A stretch of DNA of 64,000 bases from Planctomycetota bacterium (lineage in GTDB: Bacteria; Planctomycetota; UBA8742; UBA2392): the NCBI GenBank assembly GCA_020845475.1, contig JADLFN010000051.1, positions 1 to 64,000 on the forward strand. Reading direction: 5' to 3'. Below, one piece after another: positions 25,882-34,306 of the stretch. Positions within the stretch are counted from its first letter, which is position 1. Each line of letters opens with the position of its first letter. The translations under genes were made by a program, and so were the position numbers. Below the pieces are notes generated by a model. That model saw only the letters and a program-made list of their open reading frames with translations. It was not told the DNA's origin and ran no database searches.

Positions 25882-28860
25882 TCAAGCGGGTGTCTTGGGA
25901 ATGCCCTCGCCAAAGGCTTTGTAAAGCGGTTCCTTGAACACCCGCGCAAGATCGTGGGCGTCCTGGTCGATCACCGTCTGGCCACGCATGCCTGCGATTA
26001 ACAAGCGCGGCTCGCGCGTGACTTCGCCAATCTCGACTATCGGCAAGCCGTTGAACGCCTGCCAGACGGCGCCCGCGTCCTTTGCCGCCAATTCGATGAT
26101 GATGCGGCCATTGCTCTCGGAAAACAGCAGTGTGGCGTCGGTCGGCTCGGCCGAAGGCGGCGCGAGCTTGGGGTCTAGCTTGGCTTTGACGCCTAACCGG
26201 CCCGCCAGTGCCATTTCAGCCAGCGCCACGGCGATGCCGCCCTCGCTGCAGTCGTGAGCGCTCTTGATCAGGCCCTTGCGCTGGCACTCATTGAGCGCCT
26301 TGTAGCAGCGCAGCGCTGTTGACGCGTCAAGACGCGGCGGCTCGCTGCCGCGCACGCCCGTAACCATTTCAAAGTGGCTGCCAGCGAATTCATCACGCGT
26401 CTGACCGATCACGAACAACTTGTTGCCCGGCGCCTTGAGGTCCATCGTGGTCAGGCCCTCAAGCGAAACAGCCTTGCCGATGGCCGAGATCAGCAGCGTG
26501 GGCGGAATGGCCACGCTTACGCCCACGTCGGTCATGAACTCGTTGTTCAGCGAATCCTTGCCCGAGATGAACGGCGTGCCAAAGGCGCGCGCGGCTACGT
26601 AGCAGCCGTAGCAGGCGCGCACCAGGCCGCCCAGCCGGTCGGGCTTGTTGCAGTTGCCCCACGAGAAGTTGTCAAGAATGGCGCAGTGCTCGATGTCGCC
26701 GCCGGCGCAAACGTAATTACGCAGGGCTTCGTCAATGTTGCTTTGCGCCATCCAATACGGGTCCACGTCGCCAAATCGCGTATTGAGACCGTTGGAAACG
26801 ACGACGGCGTCCTTGCCTCCAAGCTTGGGCACGATTGCGCAGGCGTCGCTGGGGCCGTCGCGGCCCGGCCCGGTGAACGGCTTGATGGCGCTCATGGCCT
26901 GCACTTCATGGTCGTACTGGCGCACGACCCATTCTTTGCTGCACACGTTGGGCGAGCCCAGAATTGCGCGCAGGATTTCGTTGGCGTCGTGGCCTTTGAC
27001 CGTGGGCTCCGGCAAGCCGCGCGGCACGCCGGACTGCCACACGGCCTCGCGCACCACTTTGGGCATGCCGTCATGGACGAAGCTCATGGGCAGGTCGCAG
27101 ACTTCTTTGCCCTGCCAGTGCAGCTTAAGGCGGCCGTCGCCCGTGAATTCGCCGATGGCCGTGGCCTCGACGTCCTCGCTCCTGAAGAGTTCAAGCAGTT
27201 CGTTGAGCTTGTGCGGCGGCACGGCAAACACCATGCGCTCCTGCGCTTCGCTGAGCCAGATTTCGGCGTAGCTCAGGCCCTCGTATTTGACGGGAACCTT
27301 GTGCAGCTCAACGGCGGCGCCGGTTTGCTCGCCCATCTCGCCCACGGCCGAGGAGAGGCCGCCCGCGCCGCAATCCGTAACGGCGCGATAAAGCCCCCTG
27401 TCGCGGGCCTTGATGAGACATTCCTGCACCATCTGCTCGGTGATCGCGTTGCCGATCTGCACGGCGCCGGCGCTGATGGTTTCGCTTTCGCTGGTGAGCT
27501 CGACGCTGGAGAACGTGGCGCCGCCGATGCCGTCGCGGCCGGTGCGCCCGCCCGCGACCACAATGACGTCGCGCGCTTCCGCCTTCTTGGAAATCTTGTC
27601 GCGTGGAATAATGCCCACGCTGCCGGCGTAAACCAGCGGGTTGCCGGTGTAGCGCGCGTCAAAGTGGATGCTGCCGTTGGGCGTGGGAATGCCCATGCGG
27701 TTGCCGTAATCACGCACACCATTGACCACGCCGCGCATGATTTTCCTGGGGTGCGTGGCACCCTTGGGCACGTGGCGCGCATCGGTATCGAGCGGGCCAA
27801 AACAGAACACGTTTGTGTTGAGAATGGGGCGCGCGCCCAGGCCCGTGCCCAGGATGTCGCGGATCACGCCGCCCAGCCCCGTGCCCGCGCCGCCGTAGGG
27901 CTCAATGGCGCTGGGGTGGTTGTGCGTTTCAACCTTGAAGCAGATGGCGTCTTCGGCGTCGAATTCGATCACGCCGGCGTTGTCGACGAACACGCTCAGG
28001 CACCACGGGTGATTGAGCTCGTCCGTCACGCGTTTGATGGTGTCCTTGAGCAGGTTTTCAATTTTGCCGTCGAGCGGCACGAGCTTCATGTCGAACAGGC
28101 TCTCGTGGATCAGGTCTGAATCGGGGCCCACTTCGTGGGCCTTATGCTCGCGGTAATGGACCTGGCCCGCGAGCGTCTTGTGCTTGCAGTGCTCGCTCCA
28201 GGTCTGCGCAAGCGTGAGCAGTTCGGCATCGGTCGGTTCGCGGCCCAGCTCTTTATAGAAAGCCTGCACGGCGCGCAGCTCGGTCAGGTTCATGGAAAGC
28301 TTGTGCGTGCTGTTGAGAATCTTCAGGCCATCGTCAGTCAGGCCCGTGATGTCGACGTGCACGAGTTTGAACGTGTACGGTTTGCCCTTGGGCAAAGCCT
28401 TGAGCAGCAGCGGCCCGCGATGGGCTTCATCGACCACGCTGTTGCCCAGCGCGGCGTAGGCCTTGGCCACCTCGGCCTGCGTAATCGGCGCGGCGAACTC
28501 GAATTGATCGACGCTCTTCACGCCCGCCGCGTTCACGCCGGAATCGGAGAGCGCGCGCAAGAGCGATTGTTCGACGGGATCCATTACGCCCGTGCGGCGC
28601 ATGATGTTGAACAGGCGCTCGCCCTCGGGCTCGGCGGCGTCGCCCTTGAACACCTCGGCGCTCTCGGTAACCGGGTCGGCCAGCAGCCCCGTGGCCACGC
28701 GCTTCGCGTCAGCCTCGCTGAGCTTGCCTTCTATAAGGTAGAGACGGCGGTGAATGAGGCCGTTCGAATGCAGGCCCACGTCGTGCAGTGTGCGCGCGGC
28801 CCGCAGGGATTCCGGGCTTTGGTCCTTGAGTTTGGGAGTGAGTCGGATCTTGAAGAGCAT
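25882..28860 (-). CDS. purL: Phosphoribosylformylglycinamidine synthase, PurS-like domain fused to PurL
   Basis: Synthase component of FGAM synthesis, step four of purine synthesis. The 992-residue product begins at the ATG at 28860 with about 200 residues resembling PurS-like modules (LFKIRLTPKLKDQSPESLRA, TFKLVHVDITGLTDDGLKIL), then the PurL core: TWSEHCKHKT, FKVETHNHPSAIEPYGGAGTG, GAGGLSSAVGEMG, HDCSEGGIAVALAEMAL. There is no glutaminase domain, so a separate PurQ must supply ammonia; it is not in this window. A longer open frame upstream lies antisense to the lipoprotein gene and is not used. Confidence 0.93.
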   Translation of the reverse strand: MLFKIRLTPKLKDQSPESLRAARTLHDVGLHSNGLIHRRLYLIEGKLSEADAKRVATGLLADPVTESAEVFKGDAAEPEGERLFNIMRRTGVMDPVEQSLLRALSDSGVNAAGVKSVDQFEFAAPITQAEVAKAYAALGNSVVDEAHRGPLLLKALPKGKPYTFKLVHVDITGLTDDGLKILNSTHKLSMNLTELRAVQAFYKELGREPTDAELLTLAQTWSEHCKHKTLAGQVHYREHKAHEVGPDSDLIHESLFDMKLVPLDGKIENLLKDTIKRVTDELNHPWCLSVFVDNAGVIEFDAEDAICFKVETHNHPSAIEPYGGAGTGLGGVIRDILGTGLGARPILNTNVFCFGPLDTDARHVPKGATHPRKIMRGVVNGVRDYGNRMGIPTPNGSIHFDARYTGNPLVYAGSVGIIPRDKISKKAEARDVIVVAGGRTGRDGIGGATFSSVELTSESETISAGAVQIGNAITEQMVQECLIKARDRGLYRAVTDCGAGGLSSAVGEMGEQTGAAVELHKVPVKYEGLSYAEIWLSEAQERMVFAVPPHKLNELLELFRSEDVEATAIGEFTGDGRLKLHWQGKEVCDLPMSFVHDGMPKVVREAVWQSGVPRGLPEPTVKGHDANEILRAILGSPNVCSKEWVVRQYDHEVQAMSAIKPFTGPGRDGPSDACAIVPKLGGKDAVVVSNGLNTRFGDVDPYWMAQSNIDEALRNYVCAGGDIEHCAILDNFSWGNCNKPDRLGGLVRACYGCYVAARAFGTPFISGKDSLNNEFMTDVGVSVAIPPTLLISAIGKAVSLEGLTTMDLKAPGNKLFVIGQTRDEFAGSHFEMVTGVRGSEPPRLDASTALRCYKALNECQRKGLIKSAHDCSEGGIAVALAEMALAGRLGVKAKLDPKLAPPSAEPTDATLLFSESNGRIIIELAAKDAGAVWQAFNGLPIVEIGEVTREPRLLIAGMRGQTVIDQDAHDLARVFKEPLYKAFGEGIPKTPA

Positions 28861-29004
28861 GGTCGTCTCGCGAGTCAGTCCGCAAGATAGCTTGCGAAGG
28901 GCTCCCGTGAACAGTGTGGGAAAACCGTGAGGAAGTTGGCGGCGGGCAGGCAAAGCGGCTAACCTGCGCCGGGCAATTTTCGAACTCTTTCCAAGGGGGC
29001 AATC

Positions 29005-29451
29005 ATGGTTCGCAAACACTTGGCGTTGTTGGCGCTGGTGATGTTGGCGGTTTTTGCGGTGGCGTGCGGCGGCGGCAACAACACCGGCAACAGTGGCAGT
29101 TCCAGCAGCGGCAGCAGCGGAGAATCCGCGCCCGACATGAAAACGCCCGAAGGCACGCTCAAGATTTACCAGCAGGCGCTGAAGGATCAGGACGCGGCCA
29201 AGGCGGCTTCCTGTGGCAAGAAGGCCGATCTCGAAAAGAACAAGACGTCCCTGGAAAAACGCATGGCGAAAGTCAAAGAAGCCAAGCAGACACTGGAGTT
29301 CACTTTCAGCGACGTGAAAATCGATGGCGACAAGGCCACTTGCAAGATTGTCTTCATTATTAAGGGCCCCGACGGCAAGGAACTCAGGAAGGAAGAAGAG
29401 GAAATGCCGTTGGTCAAGGAAGACGGCGAGTGGCGCATTGCCGACCTTTAG
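29005..29451 (+). CDS. Small lipoprotein, DUF4878-like
   Basis: A 148-residue lipoprotein. The signal ends in VFAVAC (Cys21), followed by a Gly/Asn/Ser spacer. The mature domain (TPEGTLKIYQQALKDQDAAKA to LVKEDGEWRIADL) has the alpha+beta pattern of DUF4878/NTF2-like lipoproteins, which end in 'W+V...'. It needs Lgt and is divergent from purL (144 bp between starts). Function unknown. Confidence 0.75.
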   Translation: MVRKHLALLALVMLAVFAVACGGGNNTGNSGSSSSGSSGESAPDMKTPEGTLKIYQQALKDQDAAKAASCGKKADLEKNKTSLEKRMAKVKEAKQTLEFTFSDVKIDGDKATCKIVFIIKGPDGKELRKEEEEMPLVKEDGEWRIADL

Positions 29452-29466
29452 CACTGCATCCCAGCG

Positions 29467-29498
29467 ACCGGCGCGGCTACTTGGCCGCGCCGGTTTCT
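29467..29498 (+). terminator. Terminator after the lipoprotein gene
   Basis: Perfect 11-bp stem ACCGGCGCGGC (29467-29477) and GCCGCGCCGGT (29484-29494), 6-nt loop, then TTTCT. Confidence 0.85.
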
Positions 29499-29508
29499 AT
29501 GGCCAACT

Positions 29509-29532
29509 AAAAGGGACGCCCTCGGGCGTCCC
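29509..29532 (-). terminator. Minus-strand terminator after the 55-aa ORF
   Basis: Perfect 9-bp stem GGGACGCCC/GGGCGTCCC (29513-29521, 29524-29532). Read on the minus strand it is followed by TTTT, so it ends transcription coming from 29727. Confidence 0.75.
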
Positions 29533-29559
29533 AGTGCTTCCTTATGATTGTTGGCGCGC

Positions 29560-29727
29560 CTAAGCCGCGCGCTGGCTGATTGCGCTCAAGACCTGTTCGA
29601 ACACGCGGGCGTTTTGCACTCGGCGCACAAGCTGCGAGAGACCGCGACGCCGCTCGTTGGCGGCCTGTGTGTGCCGGGCGAGGCGTTCGTAGCTGCCCTT
29701 GGGGATGTTGTCGGTTGCGCTGCGCAT
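29560..29727 (-). CDS. Small basic hypothetical protein (55 aa)
   Basis: A short frame starting ATGCGCAGCGCAACC and ending TAG, 55 residues, Arg-rich and helical (SYERLARHTQAANERRRG, VFEQVLSAISQRAA). The minus-strand terminator at 29509 lies 28 bp after its stop, and GGTGGAG lies about 8 bp before its ATG, which together suggest a real gene. No family is recognised. Confidence 0.5.
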   Translation of the reverse strand: MRSATDNIPKGSYERLARHTQAANERRRGLSQLVRRVQNARVFEQVLSAISQRAA

Positions 29728-29808
29728 GACGGTCTCCACCCTCTAGTACCTCTGATACGCAATTTCGTAACGCGGGTTTCAGGAGTTTCGCAAAATTTCC
29801 TGCCTTTG

Positions 29809-29817
29809 GTGTATAAT
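29809..29817 (+). promoter_or_regulatory. Predicted extended -10 promoter of the 29852 gene
   Basis: TGTATAAT-type element: perfect TATAAT at 29812-29817 with a G/TG extension upstream. No good -35 is seen. Transcription would start about 28 nt before the ATG at 29852. Confidence 0.5.
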
Positions 29818-29851
29818 GCCCCTGACCCCGTGGGCCTCCCCGGCCTTCTCT

Positions 29852-31192
29852 ATGGTTCGCACGTTACCGCTGTTGCTGCTTCTGCTGTGCGGCACCTTGG
29901 CCGCGCAAGACGTTCCGTACTCGCCTTCGCAGCCGGGTTTTCACGCCGCGACCGTTGAACTGGCACGCCATTGCCTGTCGAACAACTTGTTTTCGCAGGG
30001 CAAAGAGCTGCGCGACGAAGCGCTCAAGGGCGCGTCCGCGGGTTCGGACGAGAAGCTCGCTGCCGAGAAGCTTGCGCAGGAATTCGACCTTGCCAAGCCT
30101 GACGTTTACACGGCCAAGGCCTGGGGTGAATTCCTCGACAAACGCGAAGCCCTCCAGAAGCAGCGAGCCGAAGCCGCGTGGAAGGCCTTGGGCCGCGCCG
30201 GCATCCAGACGGTCCAGAACCTCGACTGGGATCACAAGGCTGCTCGCGAAGCCTACGGTTATGAATGGCTTGATGGCGTGGGCTGGCTCAAGCCCGCCGA
30301 GGTTGCGCGGCTCAAGCCCTGTGTGCACGCACTCAAAGATGCGCCCGCGAAAAACGAGCGCGTGGCGACGTGGGCGAGCCCCTACGTGCTGGTAGGCGAG
30401 CACTTCACGCTCGTGACCGACCTGCCCTGGTGGCGCGCTCTGCGCTACACCAAATTGCTCGATCGCTTCTACAACACATTCTTTGAGCTCTTTGGCGATG
30501 TGATTCCCAGGCGCGCGGGGATCAACCTGGTGTGGCTTTGCGCCAAGGCCGAGGACTTCATAAAGGTTTCGGCCGAGTTTGATTTCGCCATGACCGAGAA
30601 ACATGAGGGCGCTTACCTGCGCTGGCACGGTTTTTCCGTCATCAACGCGCAGCGCGCTGATGAAGTGGGCCGGCTCAACAAGGCGCGCGACAACCTTGCG
30701 CGCACGCTTTATCACGAGGGCGTGCACCGCATCGTGGAGGCCGGATGCTGCGGCAAGCTGCCTATGAGCGCGGCCTGGGGCAGTTATTCCGAGCCCCACG
30801 GCTGGATTGTCGAGGCGATCGCGATCGTTTTCGAAAACCTCGAGATCAAAGACAAGGGCCACAGCCTCAGTTCGCTCGAGGCCCAGCGCACGTTCTCGCT
30901 TGGCAAAATGAAGAAGGCGGAGAGTTACCCCTCTCTGGCGCCGATCTTCAGACAGAACACCGCAGAATTCGGCACCAGCGAGCCGATCCATGTGGCCGAC
31001 AAATACGCCGTGGCGGGAAGCGTGGCGTGGTATTGTCTGTTCGTGAAAAAGGCCGATTATCGCTCGGCGTTCCTGGGCCTGCTGATTGACCAGTACCGCG
31101 GTGATACCAAGGCGCGCAATTTCGAGGCCCGCTTTGGCGTGAAGCTTGAAGATTTCGAGAAAGCGTGGAAATCCTATGCCTTCGGGAAGTAA
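29852..31192 (+). CDS. Exported probable zinc metallopeptidase (HEGVH, DUF1570-like)
   Basis: A 446-residue protein with signal peptide MVRTLPLLLLLLCGTLAAQ (1-19). The segment LARTLYHEGVHRIVEAG carries HExxH (HEGVH, 288-292), and WIVEAIAIVFEN (Glu321) sits where gluzincins have their third ligand, the layout of DUF1570-type exported peptidases. A few residues between HEGVH and Glu321 include CC (299-300). The ATG at 29852 fits a signal peptide better than the upstream ATG at 29816. Next downstream is a HEAT-repeat gene. Substrate unknown. Confidence 0.7.
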   Translation: MVRTLPLLLLLLCGTLAAQDVPYSPSQPGFHAATVELARHCLSNNLFSQGKELRDEALKGASAGSDEKLAAEKLAQEFDLAKPDVYTAKAWGEFLDKREALQKQRAEAAWKALGRAGIQTVQNLDWDHKAAREAYGYEWLDGVGWLKPAEVARLKPCVHALKDAPAKNERVATWASPYVLVGEHFTLVTDLPWWRALRYTKLLDRFYNTFFELFGDVIPRRAGINLVWLCAKAEDFIKVSAEFDFAMTEKHEGAYLRWHGFSVINAQRADEVGRLNKARDNLARTLYHEGVHRIVEAGCCGKLPMSAAWGSYSEPHGWIVEAIAIVFENLEIKDKGHSLSSLEAQRTFSLGKMKKAESYPSLAPIFRQNTAEFGTSEPIHVADKYAVAGSVAWYCLFVKKADYRSAFLGLLIDQYRGDTKARNFEARFGVKLEDFEKAWKSYAFGK

Positions 31193-31277
31193 GCGCTCGC
31201 GCCCCAGCCCTGACATTGTGCTATCCTCGGACGCCAACAGCCGTAACTGGCCGCATGCATCCAGAATGGGAGGCACC

Positions 31278-32627
31278 ATGACCACACCTGAAGTTGACCG
31301 TTTGATCGCTCGCCTCAAAGACAAAGACGCCGGCGTCCGCCGCGGCGCCGCCGAAGCCCTGGGCAAAGTCGGCCCTGACGCCAAGGGCGCCGTCGGCGCG
31401 CTGGCCCGCGCTCTCAAGGACGACGACAAGAACGTCGTGTTTGATGCCGCCTTTGCGCTTGGCCGCATCGGCGCGGCTTCCGTGCCGGCGCTGATTGACA
31501 CGCTCAAGGAAAGCGACAAGAGCGTGCGCCGCCGCGCGATTGAGGCGATACGCATGATCGGGCGCGAAGCCGTGGCCGCGGTGCCGATGCTGATGAAAGA
31601 GCTCAAGGACACGGCGGGCGACATCCGTTGCCACGCGGCCGAGGCCCTGCGCAAGATCGGCAAGCAGGCCAAGCAGGCGATTCCCGACCTGATTGAACTG
31701 CTCAAGGACGACAAGGTGGACGTGCGCCGCGCCGCCGCCGACGCGCTGGGAGATATCGGCGCTGATGCCGTGGTGCCGCTGTGCACGGCGCTGCGCGACG
31801 ATGACCCCAACGTGCGCTTCGATGCCGCGTTTGCGCTGGGCAAGATCGGGCGCGATGCGAGTTCCGCCGTGCCCGCTTTGATAGAAGCGCTGGAGAACGA
31901 TGTCGAGAACGTGCGCTTCATGGCGGCCGAAGCCCTGGGCAACATCGGCCCTTCGGCGGAAGTTGCGGTGCCCGCCTTGACCAAGGCGCTCAAGGACACG
32001 GACATCCAGGTGCGCGCGGCTGCGGCCAAATCGCTCGGGCGTATTGGGCGCGTGGCGGTCCCGGCGCTGGTGGCGACACTGCGCGATCCTGATGCGCGCG
32101 TGAGAAGGCGCGCAGTGGCGGCGTTGGGGACAATCGGCCCCGAGGCGCGAGACGCGGTTCCGTGGCTGATTGAATGCCTCAAGGATGACGCCCTCAGCCC
32201 GCAGGCCGCCGACGCGCTGCGCGCCATTGGCCGTGACGCGCGCGCCGCCGTGCCCGCACTGCTCGAGGCCATGAAAGATGAAAAAGGCGACGTCTCGCGC
32301 CTGGCCAGCGAAGCGCTGGGCGCCATTGGCGCCGAAGCCGTGCCGGGGCTGGTGAAGGCCTTGGAAACGGGCAGCCATCACGTTCGCAAGCGCGCCGTCT
32401 CGGCGTTGCGCACCGTGGGAACGGAAGCAAAGGCCGCGGTGGGGGCGCTGGCGCGCACCTTGAAGGATGAAGATGAGAACATCCGCTTCACCGCCGCCGA
32501 GGCCCTGGGCCGCATCGGCCCAGACGCCAAGGCTGCCATCCCGGAGCTTTCCGAAGCACTCATGGACGAAGACGAAGACGTGCGTTACTGGGCCACGGAA
32601 GCCCTGTGGAGAATCAGGGGCGAATAG
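31278..32627 (+). CDS. HEAT/PBS-lyase repeat protein
   Basis: A 449-residue protein built almost wholly of HEAT-like repeats of about 31-38 residues (VRRGAAEALGKVGPDAKGAVGALARALKDDD and about eleven variants). There is no signal peptide, so it is cytoplasmic. The ATG at 31278 has GGGAGG five bases upstream. Repeat identity is high, suggesting recent internal duplication. Such proteins are scaffolds, or in cyanobacteria chromophore lyases; a lyase role here has no support. Confidence 0.85.
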   Translation: MTTPEVDRLIARLKDKDAGVRRGAAEALGKVGPDAKGAVGALARALKDDDKNVVFDAAFALGRIGAASVPALIDTLKESDKSVRRRAIEAIRMIGREAVAAVPMLMKELKDTAGDIRCHAAEALRKIGKQAKQAIPDLIELLKDDKVDVRRAAADALGDIGADAVVPLCTALRDDDPNVRFDAAFALGKIGRDASSAVPALIEALENDVENVRFMAAEALGNIGPSAEVAVPALTKALKDTDIQVRAAAAKSLGRIGRVAVPALVATLRDPDARVRRRAVAALGTIGPEARDAVPWLIECLKDDALSPQAADALRAIGRDARAAVPALLEAMKDEKGDVSRLASEALGAIGAEAVPGLVKALETGSHHVRKRAVSALRTVGTEAKAAVGALARTLKDEDENIRFTAAEALGRIGPDAKAAIPELSEALMDEDEDVRYWATEALWRIRGE

Positions 32628-32644
32628 ACCCTTCATGGTCTATT
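32623..32644. terminator. Bidirectional hairpin between convergent genes
   Basis: AATAGACC (32623-32630), loop CTTCAT, GGTCTATT (32637-32644). It spans the stop codon of the HEAT gene (32625) and lies before the stop of the convergent gene at 32640. Confidence 0.5.
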
Positions 32645-33425
32645 TGCCTTCCTGCGCCTTCAGGTGGTCAATCGTGGCCTGGCTGAATTCACGCAGCCAG
32701 TTCTCTGGCTGGCGCGAGACGATTTCCTCGAGCGCGGCCGTGTCATTGCGCTTTTGTGCGGTGTCGAGCGCCGCGCGGTCTTCGGGGCTCAACTGCGCCT
32801 TGAGGTCATCGGTTTTCTTGAGGTATTCCAGATCGGCCGCTGTCAACGGCTGCGATTTCGCATTATTCGGCTTGGGGGTCTGGGTTGCGCCTGCACTGTT
32901 TGCATCGGCCCCGAAGTGGGAGCCCAGCGGATCGGCGCTGCGCTCGACGGCTTCGCGCGTGTCCTCGCTGAAATCGCCAAGACAGGTGTCGAGCGCCACG
33001 CGCAGCGCGTCGTCGTCGTTCGGATCCCAGCGCGACAGCCACTCCATGACTTCGGCGCGGCACGAGGCGAGAATTTCCGCGCGCCGATCCATCAATTGCA
33101 GTTGTCGCGTCGAGAACAGTCGCGTTTCGCTGAACGAGCAGAACGGGCGCTCGCCCTTTTCGCGCTGCGTGACGCCCTGTTCTTGTGCGCGCTTGAGTTC
33201 ATCCTGGCGGCAAACCGTGGCAATGGCGATGCCGAGATCTACAGCCTTAAGCTGCGCCTCAATGCGATCGCCGTCGCGCCGGAGGTAGAGGCGGAAGATG
33301 GCATCCTCGGTGAGCTTGCGGCGGCGCGCGCGCGTTTCGAGCTGCTCAATCACTTGTTGGCGCGAAGACTTTTGCGCCGCGTTGGAAGAATCCTGCGATG
33401 ACTTGCGATAGTGGGAGTTGGACAT
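32640..33425 (-). CDS. Hypothetical helical protein (261 aa)
   Basis: Not recognised. The protein is highly charged and helical, with an N-terminal Ser/Gln-rich stretch (MSNSHYRKSSQDSSNAAQ), a central region with Cys (VCRQDELKR, RPFCSFSE, LASCRAEVMEWLSRWDP), and a C-terminal acidic helix. No signal peptide or membrane span. Its 3' end converges on the HEAT gene. The start at 33425 is chosen over 33461 because the upstream codons are basic and outside the helical body. Confidence 0.55.
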   Translation of the reverse strand: MSNSHYRKSSQDSSNAAQKSSRQQVIEQLETRARRRKLTEDAIFRLYLRRDGDRIEAQLKAVDLGIAIATVCRQDELKRAQEQGVTQREKGERPFCSFSETRLFSTRQLQLMDRRAEILASCRAEVMEWLSRWDPNDDDALRVALDTCLGDFSEDTREAVERSADPLGSHFGADANSAGATQTPKPNNAKSQPLTAADLEYLKKTDDLKAQLSPEDRAALDTAQKRNDTAALEEIVSRQPENWLREFSQATIDHLKAQEGK

Positions 33426-33565
33426 GGGCCTTGGCCGGTCTTGGCGCGAAATTGCGCGCAATACGGCCCTTCACTCCATGCAAGAAATGGACACAACTCC
33501 GCCGAAAAAATCCTCAGAAAGTTGCAAGTGAAGCTGGCGCAAAGCTTTATCGAGACTAACAAAAG

Positions 33566-34231
33566 TCACAAAGCTATGGGATGCCCCTTCAGGGCGACGA
33601 TGATGGCGTCGCGGACTTGCTCGGGGCGCATTTCCTTTACGTCCAAGTGCAGCACGTTTTCGCCTTTGATTTTGGCGTAGCGTTTGCGCAGGCCTTGCTG
33701 GAAGCGCAGCTTCTCGGTGGTTTGCGGGCCGTCGCCGTCCTTGAACATGTACACCTGCGATTTCTGCCGCGTCCAGCGCTGGCCAATGCCCTTGGTGCGC
33801 TTGACCGTGCGCGCCAGCCCAAAGCGCGGCGCGATATCGAGGATCACGAGTAAATCCGGCGTCGGGTGCCAGCCTTCGTGGCGCGCGAGGATCTCTTTCT
33901 CGGGGATGCCCATCTGGCCCTGGTACACCAGCGTGGAGTAAAGACTGCGATCCTGGATCACGGCCTTACCCGCCGCCAGTGCCGGCTTGACCACGTTGTC
34001 GACATGCAGGCGGCGGTCGGCGATGAACAGACCGAGCCATTCCTGCGCGGTGGTTTTCATTTTGCGGTCGGCCAGGCGTTCGCGGATCAATCTGCCGCAG
34101 GGTGAATCACTCGGTTCGCCCGTGAGCACAACGTCGCGTCCCTGCGCGCGCAGCGATTCGGCAAGCAAGCGCGCCACGGTGCTCTTGCCCGTGCCGTCGA
34201 TGCCTTCAAGGATGATGTAAAGACCCGGCAT
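33566..34231 (-). CDS. tmk: Thymidylate kinase
   Basis: Phosphorylates dTMP to dTDP. The 221-residue protein starts MPGLYIILEGIDGTGKSTVARLL with a P-loop at about 9-17. VIQDRSLYSTLVYQG carries the DR motif that binds dTMP, and a basic LID-like segment follows (VKRTKGIGQRWTRQKSQVY). The ATG at 34231 is preceded by repeat W5 instead of a Shine-Dalgarno. It works downstream of ThyX, found at 63217. Confidence 0.9.
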   Translation of the reverse strand: MPGLYIILEGIDGTGKSTVARLLAESLRAQGRDVVLTGEPSDSPCGRLIRERLADRKMKTTAQEWLGLFIADRRLHVDNVVKPALAAGKAVIQDRSLYSTLVYQGQMGIPEKEILARHEGWHPTPDLLVILDIAPRFGLARTVKRTKGIGQRWTRQKSQVYMFKDGDGPQTTEKLRFQQGLRKRYAKIKGENVLHLDVKEMRPEQVRDAIIVALKGHPIAL

Positions 34232-34233
34232 TT

Positions 34234-34305
34234 CGTGGTCCGTGGTTAGTGATCCGTGGTCCGAGCTTCTACACGAAACACGGACCACGAGCCACGGACC
34301 ACGAG
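34234..34305. repeat. Stuttering word repeat W5 upstream of tmk (inverted arms)
   Basis: Arm 1 (34234-34263) repeats CGTGGTCCGTGGTTAGTG and ATCCGTGGTCCG. Arm 2 (34279-34305) repeats CACGGACCACGAG and CCACGGACCACGAG, its reverse complement. Loop about 15 bp. It fills the gap between tmk (2 bp from the ATG) and the stop of the kinase gene. Confidence 0.8.
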
Positions 34306-34306
34306 T

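Noticed and set aside
26374..28119. A 581-residue plus-strand frame opposite purL
   Set aside because: Antisense shadow of the conserved PurL core; no domain.
28861..29454. N-terminal extension of PurL by 198 residues
   Set aside because: The extension would overlap the lipoprotein gene on the opposite strand and includes no family sequence; the ATG at 28860 starts the conserved region.
29864..32326. An 820-residue minus-strand open frame across the metallopeptidase and HEAT genes
   Set aside because: It crosses two well-supported plus-strand genes and their promoter region; its Ser/Ala/Arg-rich product is typical of antisense frames in GC-rich DNA.
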